Assembly (NCBI RefSeq): GCF_018390645.1
Contig: NZ_JAHBGC010000005.1
Span: 1 to 64,000 of the forward strand
Length of the DNA stretch: 64,000 nt
Reading direction: 5' to 3'
DNA from: Ancylobacter dichloromethanicus
Lineage (GTDB): Bacteria; Pseudomonadota; Alphaproteobacteria; Rhizobiales; Xanthobacteraceae
Shown piece after piece: positions 38,705-45,788 of this stretch. A program made the position numbers and the translations under genes. How positions within the stretch are numbered: the stretch's first letter is position 1; every line of letters begins with the position of its first letter. The notes under the pieces were generated by a model. It was given only the letters and a program-made list of their open reading frames with translations. It had not been told where the DNA came from and made no database searches.

Positions 38705-39121
38705 TTACGCCACGCTGAGCTCGACCGGGATATTGCCGCGCGTCGCCTTGGAGTAGGGGCACATCTGATGCGCCGCCTCCAGCACCTCCTGGGTCTGCTC
38801 GGCGGTGAGTGTCGGGGCCTTGAGCGAGAGCTTGGCGGCGAGGCTGAAGCCGTCATCGCCCTTCACCAGCGACACCGCGACGGTGACGGCGGCGCCGGTG
38901 ACGTCCAGCTTCTTCTGGTGGCCGACCGCCTCGACGGCGGAGCCGAAGCAGGCGGCATAGCCGGTGGCGAACAGGTGCTCGGGCGTGGTCATGCCGGGTT
39001 CGAGCACGCCGTTCTTGGGCATGCCGAGATCGACGGAGACCGAGCCGTCGCTGGTCTGGGAATGGCCGTTGCGCCCGCCGATGGCGGTGGCGGTGCCGGT
39101 GAAGAGAACGGTGCCGGACAT
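38705..39121 (-). CDS. ohr: Organic hydroperoxide resistance protein
   Basis: Ohr reduces organic and fatty-acid hydroperoxides with a reactive cysteine pair, using lipoylated partners. Both cysteines are present: C58 in GYAACFGSAV and C121 in QMCPYSKATRGN. The 138-aa length is standard. GGGAG lies seven bases before the ATG. No OhrR repressor gene is adjacent, but a palindrome lies about 90 bases upstream. Confidence 0.95.
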   Translation of the reverse strand: MSGTVLFTGTATAIGGRNGHSQTSDGSVSVDLGMPKNGVLEPGMTTPEHLFATGYAACFGSAVEAVGHQKKLDVTGAAVTVAVSLVKGDDGFSLAAKLSLKAPTLTAEQTQEVLEAAHQMCPYSKATRGNIPVELSVA

Positions 39122-39206
39122 CAGAATCTCCCTGGGAAATGGTGGAGGCCGGGACAGCGCGGCCCCGCCAGAAGATGGGGCGTCCGGGGCGCCGGGCAAC
39201 CGCGCG

Positions 39207-39220
39207 CGGGCAATTGCCCG
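39207..39220. promoter_or_regulatory. Palindrome in the ohr-ygfZ divergent region
   Basis: A perfect 14-base palindrome CGGGCAATTGCCCG, extended by near-symmetric GCGC flanks. Its CAATTG centre resembles the core of sites bound by MarR-type regulators such as OhrR. The position, 86-99 bases upstream of the ohr ATG, would suit an operator, but the outer bases do not match the known AT-rich OhrR boxes. Confidence 0.3.
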
Positions 39221-39350
39221 TGCGCGATCGACAGGCCGGCGCTCTGTTCCCGTTTCGTTTCTTTGTGCTTGCCCCAAAGCGCCCTGCGTCGTACCTCTCG
39301 GGCAACCCGCCCGCACCGCCGGGCCCCGCTGTTTTTTGGAGCGCGCCTGC

Positions 39351-40199
39351 ATGCCGATCGCGATCCTGAAGGAACGTGCCGTCGCCCGCATCGCCGGGGC
39401 CGACGCCGCGCATTTTCTCGACAACCTGCTCACCTCCCGCACCCCCGCGCCGGGCGCGGCGCGCTATGCCGCGCTGCTCGCCCCGCAGGGCAAGATCGTC
39501 GCCGACATGATCGTGCTGGCGACCGAGGGCGGCTTCCGCCTCGACATTCCCCGCGCCGTCGCCGCCGATCTTCTCAAGCGGCTGCAGCTCTACCGGCTGC
39601 GCGCCAAGGTCGAGATCGGCCTGCTCGACGATCTCGCGGTCGCCGTGGCCTGGGGCGGGGCGAGCCCGCTGGTCGACACGCTGGCTTATGATGACCCGCG
39701 CCTGCCCGCGCTCGGCCGGCGCTTCCTGCTGCCCGCCGCCGAGGCGGCGCAGATCGCCATGGTGCCGGAGGCCGAATGGCAGGCCCACCGCATCGCCCTC
39801 GGCGTGCCGGAGGGCGGGCAGGATTTCCTTTATGGCGACGCCTTCCCGCACGAGGCGGACATGGACCAGCTCGGCGGCATCGACTTCGACAAGGGGTGCT
39901 ATGTCGGGCAGGAGATCGTCAGCCGCGTGCAGCATCGCGGCACGGCCCGGACCCGCATCATCCCGCTCGCCCTGTGCGGCCCGCCTCCGGCCGAGGGCAC
40001 GCCGATCACCGCCGGCGGCAAGAGCATCGGCCGCGTCGGCTCGGGCGTGGAGGGGCGGGCGCTGGCGCTGGTGCGGCTCGACCGGCTGGAGGATGCACGC
40101 GCCGCCGGCCATGTGGTGGAGGCGGACGGCGCCGCGCTGGTGCCCGAACGCCCGAGCTGGGCACGCTTTGCCGTCCCCGGCACGGAGGGCGCGGCATGA
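39351..40199 (+). CDS. ygfZ: YgfZ/GcvT-domain folate-binding protein
   Basis: YgfZ proteins bind tetrahydrofolate and help iron-sulfur enzymes such as MiaB. The signature KGCYVGQE is present near residue 182. The N-terminal half (RIAGADAAHFLDNLLTSR, LLAPQGKIVADMIV) matches the family, and the 282-aa length fits. The ATG at 39351 has GGAG about 10 bases upstream. It is the first gene of a run of four genes with 4-base overlaps. miaB is at 55.9 kb. Confidence 0.92.
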   Translation: MPIAILKERAVARIAGADAAHFLDNLLTSRTPAPGAARYAALLAPQGKIVADMIVLATEGGFRLDIPRAVAADLLKRLQLYRLRAKVEIGLLDDLAVAVAWGGASPLVDTLAYDDPRLPALGRRFLLPAAEAAQIAMVPEAEWQAHRIALGVPEGGQDFLYGDAFPHEADMDQLGGIDFDKGCYVGQEIVSRVQHRGTARTRIIPLALCGPPPAEGTPITAGGKSIGRVGSGVEGRALALVRLDRLEDARAAGHVVEADGAALVPERPSWARFAVPGTEGAA

Positions 40200-40816
40200 A
40201 GGTCCACAGCCATGACGACGGCGTCACCCGCTGCGCCTGGTGCGGCACCGATCCGCTCTATGTCGCCTATCACGACACCGAATGGGGCGTGCCCGAATAT
40301 GACGACCGCGCTCTGTTCGAGAAGCTGATCCTCGACGGCTTCCAGGCCGGCCTCGCCTGGATCACCATATTGCGGAAGCGCGAGGGGTTTCGCTCCGCCT
40401 TCGACGGGTTCCAGCCGGAGATCATCGCCCGCTACACCCCTGACAAGGTGGAGGCGCTGATGCAGGATGCCGGCATCGTGCGCAACCGCTCGAAGATCGT
40501 CTCGACGGTGCGCTCGGCGCAGGTCTGGCTCGACATCCAGGAACGCGGGCCGGGCTTCTCCCGGCTGCTCTGGGACATCAACGGCCCGGTGCTGGACAAT
40601 CGCCGGGAACCCGGCGCGCCGGCGCTGGTCACCTCGCCGGTGGCGCTCGCCATGTCGAAGGAGCTGAAGACGCGCGGCTTCAACTTCGTCGGCCCGACCA
40701 TCGTCTATGCCTTCATGCAGGCGGTGGGCATGGTGGACGACCACGCCGTCACCTGCCACCGTCACGGTGCGGGTGCGGGTGCGGGTGCGGGTGCGGGTGC
40801 GGGTGCGGCGCGATGA
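40196..40816 (+). CDS. tag: 3-methyladenine DNA glycosylase I with a Gly-Ala repeat tail
   Basis: Tag excises 3-methyladenine from alkylated DNA. The zinc-binding and substrate motifs are visible: RCAWCGTDPLYVAYHDTEWGVP, FEKLILDGFQAGLAW and the C-terminal GFNFVGPTIVYAFMQAVGMVDDH. The zinc ligands include a C-terminal CHRH. The protein ends with seven Gly-Ala pairs encoded by a hexanucleotide repeat, absent from typical Tag. The ATG overlaps the ygfZ stop and the stop overlaps the next ATG, so the genes are translationally linked. Total length is 206 aa. Confidence 0.93.
   Translation: MKVHSHDDGVTRCAWCGTDPLYVAYHDTEWGVPEYDDRALFEKLILDGFQAGLAWITILRKREGFRSAFDGFQPEIIARYTPDKVEALMQDAGIVRNRSKIVSTVRSAQVWLDIQERGPGFSRLLWDINGPVLDNRREPGAPALVTSPVALAMSKELKTRGFNFVGPTIVYAFMQAVGMVDDHAVTCHRHGAGAGAGAGAGAGAAR
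40766..40807 (+). repeat. Seven tandem copies of GGTGCG at the 3' end of tag
   Basis: Seven perfect copies of a 6-base unit encode Gly-Ala repeats just before the tag stop. The run ends 5 bases before the ATG of the HD-hydrolase gene, so it occupies that gene's ribosome binding region. Changes in copy number would keep frame but alter the tail length. Confidence 0.95.
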
Positions 40817-41469
40817 GCGAGAGCGCCAGCGCCGCCGGTGCCAGGGCGCCGGGCCGCGGCAAGGCGTTGCGCGCGTGGCAGCGCATGCTGTCGGGCCGGC
40901 GGCTCGACCTCATCAATCCCTCGCCGCTCGACATCGAGATCGAGGACATCGCCCATGGACTCGCCCGCGTCGCCCGCTGGAACGGCCAGACGCGCGGCGA
41001 GCACATCTTCTCGGTGGCGCAGCACTCGGTGCTGGTGGAGTTGATCGCCCGCCGGCAGGCCGGAGCGCGCGGCGGAGATCTCGACCGCCGCTGGCGGCTC
41101 GCCATGCTGCTGCACGACGCGCCGGAATATGTGGTCGGCGACATGATCAGCCCGTTCAAGGCGGTGATCGGCGGCGACTACAAGGCGGTGGAGGCGCGGC
41201 TGCTGGCGGCGGTGAGCCTGCGCTTCGGCCTGCCGCCGCACTGGCCCGCGGCGCTGGTCGCCCGGGTGAAGGCGGCCGACCGCGCCAGCGCCTTCCTGGA
41301 GGCGACGCGGCTCGCCGGCTTCGAGGTCACCGAAGCCCGCCGCTTCTTCGGCACGCCGTGCCCGCTCGACAGCGCCGACGAGCGGGACTACCTCACCCCC
41401 TGGAGCGCGGACGAGGCCAAGGCGCGCTTCCTTGCCCGCTTCGAGGAACTGGTCGCGGAGGCATCATGA
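40813..41469 (+). CDS. HD-domain hydrolase (YfbR-like)
   Basis: A metal-dependent phosphohydrolase of 218 aa. The HD motif residues are visible as EHIFSVAQHSVLV, LLHDAPEYVVGDMISPFK and a later Asp in VKAADRAS. The pattern is like YfbR, a 5'-deoxynucleotidase, with a shared DLINPSPLDIEIEDIAHGLARVARWNGQ start. The natural substrate is not proven. It overlaps tag upstream and the phosphatase gene downstream by four bases each. No ribosome binding site other than the GGTGCGG repeat is seen. Confidence 0.85.
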   Translation: MSESASAAGARAPGRGKALRAWQRMLSGRRLDLINPSPLDIEIEDIAHGLARVARWNGQTRGEHIFSVAQHSVLVELIARRQAGARGGDLDRRWRLAMLLHDAPEYVVGDMISPFKAVIGGDYKAVEARLLAAVSLRFGLPPHWPAALVARVKAADRASAFLEATRLAGFEVTEARRFFGTPCPLDSADERDYLTPWSADEAKARFLARFEELVAEAS

Positions 41470-41972
41470 TCCACGTCTGCCCGCTCTCCCGCCTGGAGGA
41501 GACCGTCACCCGCACCGGCGCCCAGCATGTGCTGAGCGTGATCAATGTCGCCACGCCGGTGACGCTGCCGGCAACGGTGCGGCGCGAAAACCATCTCTTC
41601 GTCGGCTTCAACGACATTCTCGCCCCGCAGCAGGGGCTGATCCACCCGGCGGCGGAGCATGTGGAGGCGATGCTCGGCTTCATCAGCCGCTGGCCGCGCG
41701 CGGCGCCGCTGGTGGTGCATTGCTTTGCCGGCATCAGCCGCTCCACCGCCTCGGCCTATATCGCCGCCTGCGCGCTTGAGCCGGGCCGCAATGAGGCCGA
41801 ACTCGCGCAGGCGCTGCGCGCCGCCTCGCCCATCGCCACGCCGAACGCGCTGCTGGTCGAGATCGCCGATGCCGCGCTCGGCCGGCAGGGCCGCATGAGC
41901 GCCGCCATCGCTGCTATCGGCCGTGGCCGCGAGGCGATGGAGAACGAGCCGTTCGAGATAAAGTTGGGCTGA
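41466..41972 (+). CDS. Tyrosine-phosphatase-like protein
   Basis: A 168-aa protein with the Cys-x5-Arg loop VVHCFAGISRSTAS (C86, R92), which is the active site of protein tyrosine and dual-specificity phosphatases. The rest is short and matches bacterial proteins annotated as tyrosine protein phosphatase or protein-tyrosine-phosphatase-like. No signal peptide is present, so it should act in the cytoplasm. Its ATG overlaps the HD-hydrolase stop. The partnership of a nucleotidase and this phosphatase is noted but not explained. Confidence 0.82.
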   Translation: MIHVCPLSRLEETVTRTGAQHVLSVINVATPVTLPATVRRENHLFVGFNDILAPQQGLIHPAAEHVEAMLGFISRWPRAAPLVVHCFAGISRSTASAYIAACALEPGRNEAELAQALRAASPIATPNALLVEIADAALGRQGRMSAAIAAIGRGREAMENEPFEIKLG

Positions 41973-42013
41973 GAGCTTCGCGGCGGCCGACGCCGGGTGT
42001 GGTGGAACCTCGC

Positions 42014-42046
42014 CGTCGTCCCCGGGGCCAGACCCGGGCACGACGC
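42014..42046. repeat. Palindromic repeat between the phosphatase and L,D-transpeptidase genes
   Basis: CGTCGTCCCCGGG...CCCGGGCACGACG is an imperfect palindrome of the same style as the unit at 38538-38568. It lies between two convergent genes, where it could act in termination. Confidence 0.6.
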
Positions 42047-42121
42047 CGCCCTGGCGGCGTGCGCTACGTTCCCGGGCGTCAAAGGTCTGCACGGGTGGCC
42101 GGTGCGCGTCGCGCCCCGCGC

Positions 42122-42799
42122 TCAGCTCACCGGCACGCCGCCCGCCGGCAGCACCACCACGCGGGTGCCGGTCGGCACGCGGCGGTAGAGGTCGATGATG
42201 TCCTGATTGATGAAGCGGATGCAGCCGGAGGAGACCTGGGTGCCGATGGTCCACGGCTCCGTGGTGCCGTGCAGGCGGTAATAGGTGTCGCGGCCGTTCT
42301 TGTAGAGGTAGAGCGCGCGCGGCCCCAGCGGGTTGGTCGGCCCGCCGGGCAGGCCGCCGGCATAGGGGCCGTAGCGCTCCGGCTCGCGGGCGATCATGTC
42401 GGGCGTGGGCGTCCAGCCCGGCCACGCCGCCTTGCGGGCGATGATGCCCTCGCCGCGGAAATTGAAGCCTTCCTGCCGGCCGACGCCGACCCCGTAGCGC
42501 AGCGCCCGGCCATTCGCCATCACGAGATAGGCGAAGCGCTCATTGGGGTCGACCACGATGGTGCCGGGCTGGTAGCGGGTGCTGAAGGCCACTTCCTGGC
42601 GCAGGAAGCGCGGGTCGATCTCGGTCAGGTCCACCGCCGGCACCGGGAACGGCTCGTCGTTGATCGCCGCATACATGCGCAGATAGTGCGGGTCCATCGC
42701 CGGCGGCAGGACCCGGCTCGTCATCGGCTCGCGCGTGGTGACGCAGCCGGCGAGGGCGAGGGGCGAGGCGATCAGGAACAGGCGTCGGTCGAGGAGCAT
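42122..42799 (-). CDS. L,D-transpeptidase (YkuD domain) lipoprotein
   Basis: An envelope enzyme that cross-links peptidoglycan or attaches proteins to it. The N terminus is a lipoprotein signal (ALAGC, C19). The YkuD domain covers about 75-220, with YYRLHGTTEPWTIG (H178) and the catalytic Cys in SSGCIRFINQD (C193). I start at the ATG at 42799 (225 aa), which gives a proper lipoprotein signal. A GTG at 42859 would add 20 residues and place the hydrophobic segment too far from the N terminus. It is divergent from the MFS gene. Confidence 0.9.
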   Translation of the reverse strand: MLLDRRLFLIASPLALAGCVTTREPMTSRVLPPAMDPHYLRMYAAINDEPFPVPAVDLTEIDPRFLRQEVAFSTRYQPGTIVVDPNERFAYLVMANGRALRYGVGVGRQEGFNFRGEGIIARKAAWPGWTPTPDMIAREPERYGPYAGGLPGGPTNPLGPRALYLYKNGRDTYYRLHGTTEPWTIGTQVSSGCIRFINQDIIDLYRRVPTGTRVVVLPAGGVPVS

Positions 42800-43109
42800 G
42801 GGGGGGCGCACGCGGGGAGGGGAGACGGGGAGGCGGTGAAATGGGGCAATGATCCTCACCTACAGGCGAAGCATGGCAAAGTGCATGAATCGGCCGATCA
42901 CGGGCGCGTCAGCGGCCTCTATTGCCGGCGGCTGTGGCACGATGGCCACGCCTGACGCACGCAGGCACCGTTTCATCGGCGCTCCCGGCACGGCTCATCA
43001 GTTTTGCTGATGGTCATCCTGAAATTTATTGGTTATCCACCATAGGCTCCCGATCGTAATCTGACCGCTCGACGCGGCCCTGGAGCCCGTCCCGATTCGA
43101 GGCCCTGCG
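42800..43109. other. Divergent intergenic region upstream of the MFS transporter
   Basis: No gene is visible. A small hairpin CATCAG-TTTTG-CTGATG lies at 42996-43012. An inverted repeat TGGTTATCCACCA lies at 43030-43042, in an AT-richer stretch toward the MFS gene. The latter resembles a GntR-type half-site pair, but with a longer spacer than usual. Promoters cannot be placed with confidence. Confidence 0.35.
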
Positions 43110-44366
43110 ATGTCCGCTGCCACCGACGCCCCCGGGCCCAGCCCTGCCCCCCGAACCGGCCTCGCCGCCCGCGCGCCCTTGCTGATCGTGCTGTGCGGCT
43201 GCCTCATCGCCATGCTCAGCTTCGGCCCGCGCGCCTCGTCGGGCATCTTCATGCTGCCGATGACGGGCGAATATGGCTGGGGCCGCGACACGTTCGGCCT
43301 CGCCATCGCCATCCAGAATCTGGTCTGGGGCCTCGGCACGCCCTTCGCGGGCGCCGTCGCCGACCGCTTCGGGGTGATGCGGGTGCTGTGGCTGGGCGCG
43401 CTGCTCTACGCCGCCGGGCTGGTGCTGATGGCCTATTCGGCGACGCCGGGGATGCTGCATCTGTCGGCCGGCGTGCTGGTCGGCTTCGGTCTTTCCGGCT
43501 GCTCGTTCAACATCGTGCTCGCCGCCTTCGGCAAGATGCTGCCGGAGAAGTGGCGCCCGCTCTCCTTCGGCGCCGGCACCGCAGCCGGCTCGTTCGGCCA
43601 GTTCCTGTTTCCCCCGCTCGCCGCCGGGCTCAATATGACCATTGGCTGGCACCAGACGCTGATCGTCTTCGGCCTCGTCATGCTGCTGGTGCTGCCGATC
43701 TCGCTGGCGCTGGCCGGGGCGCCCTCCGCCGCCAGGGCGGGGGAGCGCCAGCAATCCATCGGCGCCGCGCTGGGCGAGGCGTTCCGCCACCCGAGCTATG
43801 TGCTGCTGGTGCTCGGCTTCTTCACCTGCGGCTTCCAGCTGGCCTTCGTCACCACCCATCTGCCGGCCTACCTCATCGACCGCGGGCTCTCCATCACCGT
43901 GGGCGGCTGGACATTGGCGGCGATCGGCCTCGCCAACATGGTGGGCTCGCTCGGCTCGGGCTGGCTGTCGAGCCGCATGCCGCGGCGCTACCTGCTGGCG
44001 GCGATCTATTTTGCCCGGGGCCTCGCCATCATCGCCTTCGTTCTGCTGCCGGCGACGCCGGTCACCGCGCTGGGCTTCGGCGTGGTGCTCGGCCTGCTGT
44101 GGCTTTCCACCGTGCCGCCGACCTCGGGGCTGGTGATGCTGATGTTCGGCACCCGCTATCTCGCCATGCTCTTCGGCTTCGCCTTCTTCAGCCACCAGGT
44201 GGGCGGGTTCCTCGGCGTCTGGCTGGGCGGGCTGCTCTACGAGCAACTCGGCTCCTATGATTTCGTCTGGTGGCTGTCGGTGGCGCTGAGCTTCGCCTCT
44301 GCCGCCATCAACCTGCCGATCGTCGAGAAGCCGGTGGCGCGCAGCCCGCAGCCGGCCACGCCGTAA
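43110..44366 (+). CDS. Major facilitator superfamily transporter
   Basis: A 418-aa carrier with about twelve membrane spans in two halves. The loop after span 2 reads AGAVADRFGVMRVLWLG, a typical MFS A-motif variant. Overall pattern (GPRASSGIFMLPMTGEYGW, FGAGTAAGSFGQFLFPP) resembles the oxalate/formate antiporter-like and monocarboxylate carrier families. The substrate is unknown and no catabolic gene adjoins it. A GC hairpin (GCCGCG/CGCGGC, 44371-44388) follows the stop but has no T-run. Confidence 0.85.
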   Translation: MSAATDAPGPSPAPRTGLAARAPLLIVLCGCLIAMLSFGPRASSGIFMLPMTGEYGWGRDTFGLAIAIQNLVWGLGTPFAGAVADRFGVMRVLWLGALLYAAGLVLMAYSATPGMLHLSAGVLVGFGLSGCSFNIVLAAFGKMLPEKWRPLSFGAGTAAGSFGQFLFPPLAAGLNMTIGWHQTLIVFGLVMLLVLPISLALAGAPSAARAGERQQSIGAALGEAFRHPSYVLLVLGFFTCGFQLAFVTTHLPAYLIDRGLSITVGGWTLAAIGLANMVGSLGSGWLSSRMPRRYLLAAIYFARGLAIIAFVLLPATPVTALGFGVVLGLLWLSTVPPTSGLVMLMFGTRYLAMLFGFAFFSHQVGGFLGVWLGGLLYEQLGSYDFVWWLSVALSFASAAINLPIVEKPVARSPQPATP

Positions 44367-44543
44367 GGGTGCCGCGTGTTTGCGCGGCGTTAACCCTCAT
44401 CCTTCACCATAGGCGTCGTGGTACCGATGGCGTTGCGACGGGGCCACACAAGGCAGGTCGCGTGCCCTCGCCGAGGGCGCTGATTCGCCGCCCGGCCTTG
44501 ACAAGGCAGGCCCTTCGCAGCGCATCGTGAATGCCCCCGAGCG

Positions 44544-45044
44544 ATGGAAACCCTCATGCGCGTGTTTTCTGCCCTGCCGGCTGTCGCCGTTCTCGCCGCC
44601 ACCGTCGCGGCGCCGATGGCGTCCGCCTCGGCCGAAACGCTCACGGCGCAGGACGCCCAGCGCTTCGTCATGGGGCAGACCTTCTCCTATACCTGCTATG
44701 AGGGCACGGCCGGCTCCGGCCGCATCATGCCGGACGGCTCGGTGGCCGGTACCATCCAGATCCGCGGCAAGGGCAGCGCGCGCTATGTGACGCTGCCGGC
44801 CGGCACCATCATGGTGCGCGGCGAGAAGGTGTGCGCCAAGCTCAAGGGGATGGCGTTCCAGCCCTGTTTCGAGCTGGAGAAAACCGACAAGGTCAGCTTC
44901 CGCGGCAATCTCGCCGGGGCGGACCGGCTGTGGTGCGAGTTCAAGCGCGGCGGCAGCGGGCGCACCCGGCTGGCCGAGCGCTCGGCCAGCCGCAAGACGG
45001 CGGCGCCCGGGCCGCACGCGGCCGAGATCGTTTCCGAGGAATAG
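44544..45044 (+). CDS. Periplasmic protein of unknown function with a cysteine cluster
   Basis: A 166-aa protein with a cleavable signal peptide (about 1-30; ASASAET cut region). The mature part holds four Cys residues (YTCYEG, EKVCAKL, FQPCFEL, LWCEFKR), which suggests disulfides in the periplasm. The pattern of a small beta-rich domain with GRIMPDGSVAGTIQIRGKG is seen in Rhizobiales hypothetical proteins. The last 30 residues are basic and low complexity. ATG at 44544 or 44556 are both possible. No function is known. Confidence 0.7.
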   Translation: METLMRVFSALPAVAVLAATVAAPMASASAETLTAQDAQRFVMGQTFSYTCYEGTAGSGRIMPDGSVAGTIQIRGKGSARYVTLPAGTIMVRGEKVCAKLKGMAFQPCFELEKTDKVSFRGNLAGADRLWCEFKRGGSGRTRLAERSASRKTAAPGPHAAEIVSEE

Positions 45045-45280
45045 GCGCCGCTCCCGACCGTCGAGCAGCGGCTCCATCGGTCAAGGCGTGGCTCTCCCGG
45101 AATTCCCGGCCATGCCGATGGCTGCCGTTCGAGAGGCGGCTGTCAATCACTCTTCTATTGCACGGGCGCAAGGTCGTTCCGGTAATTGCGGCTATCGTGT
45201 TGCAGAAGGCGTTGGGTTACCTCGGGGCCATGGCAGGCGCTGCCTGCTCCGTTCCCTCAACGCTTCCCGCGAGACCCGCC

Positions 45281-45706
45281 ATGATCGATTCCCGTTCCGC
45301 GCCCTATGGCGCCTTCGTCCTCCGCGTCGCCCTCGGCCTGATGTGGGTGACCCATGCCCTGCTGAAATACGCCGTCTTCACCATTCCCGGCTTTGCCGGC
45401 TATCTCGGCAGCCTCGGCCTGCCGGAAGCGCTGGCCTGGCCGGTGTTCCTGGCCGAACTGGCCGGCGGCCTGCTGATCATCGCCGGGGTCTATGCCCGCC
45501 ACGTGGCATTGCTGCTCATCCCGGTCATGGCCGGCGCCATGAGCGTGCACATTCCCAATGGCTGGCTGTTCTCCGCCGCCGGCGGCGGCTGGGAATATCC
45601 CGGCTTCCTGATCGTGAGTTCCTTCGCGCTGTGGCTGATCGGCGACGGCGCCTTCGCGCTGCGCTCGCGCCCGCTGCTCTTTGTCGGCCGCCCGGCCGCT
45701 GCCTGA
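45281..45706 (+). CDS. DoxX family membrane protein
   Basis: A 141-aa inner-membrane protein with four hydrophobic spans. It has the DoxX pattern: LRVALGLMWVTHALLKY at the start, LAELAGGLLIIAGVYARHVAL in the middle and a Gly/Trp-rich loop before the last span. DoxX proteins are linked with thiosulfate or quinone-related redox functions, but a function for this one is not clear. The 236 bases upstream have no gene that I can support. It is convergent with the TPR gene. Confidence 0.83.
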   Translation: MIDSRSAPYGAFVLRVALGLMWVTHALLKYAVFTIPGFAGYLGSLGLPEALAWPVFLAELAGGLLIIAGVYARHVALLLIPVMAGAMSVHIPNGWLFSAAGGGWEYPGFLIVSSFALWLIGDGAFALRSRPLLFVGRPAAA

Positions 45707-45725
45707 GCGGGCGGCCGCTGAAACG

Positions 45726-45759
45726 AACACGGGCGGGTCTGGCCAGACCCGCCCGTGTT
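45726..45759. terminator. Perfect 34-base palindrome between convergent genes
   Basis: AACACGGGCGGGTCTGG and its exact complement form a 17-bp stem with no required loop bases. It lies between the DoxX and TPR stops, so it could terminate both transcripts. Only short T-rich sequence follows on either side, so it is an imperfect intrinsic terminator. Confidence 0.6.
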
Positions 45760-45788
45760 GAATCCCGGGAGTACCGACAGGGCGGGGA

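Noticed and set aside
44371-44388. A terminator after the MFS gene
   Set aside because: A 6-bp GC stem is present but no T-run follows, so it is mentioned only with the gene.
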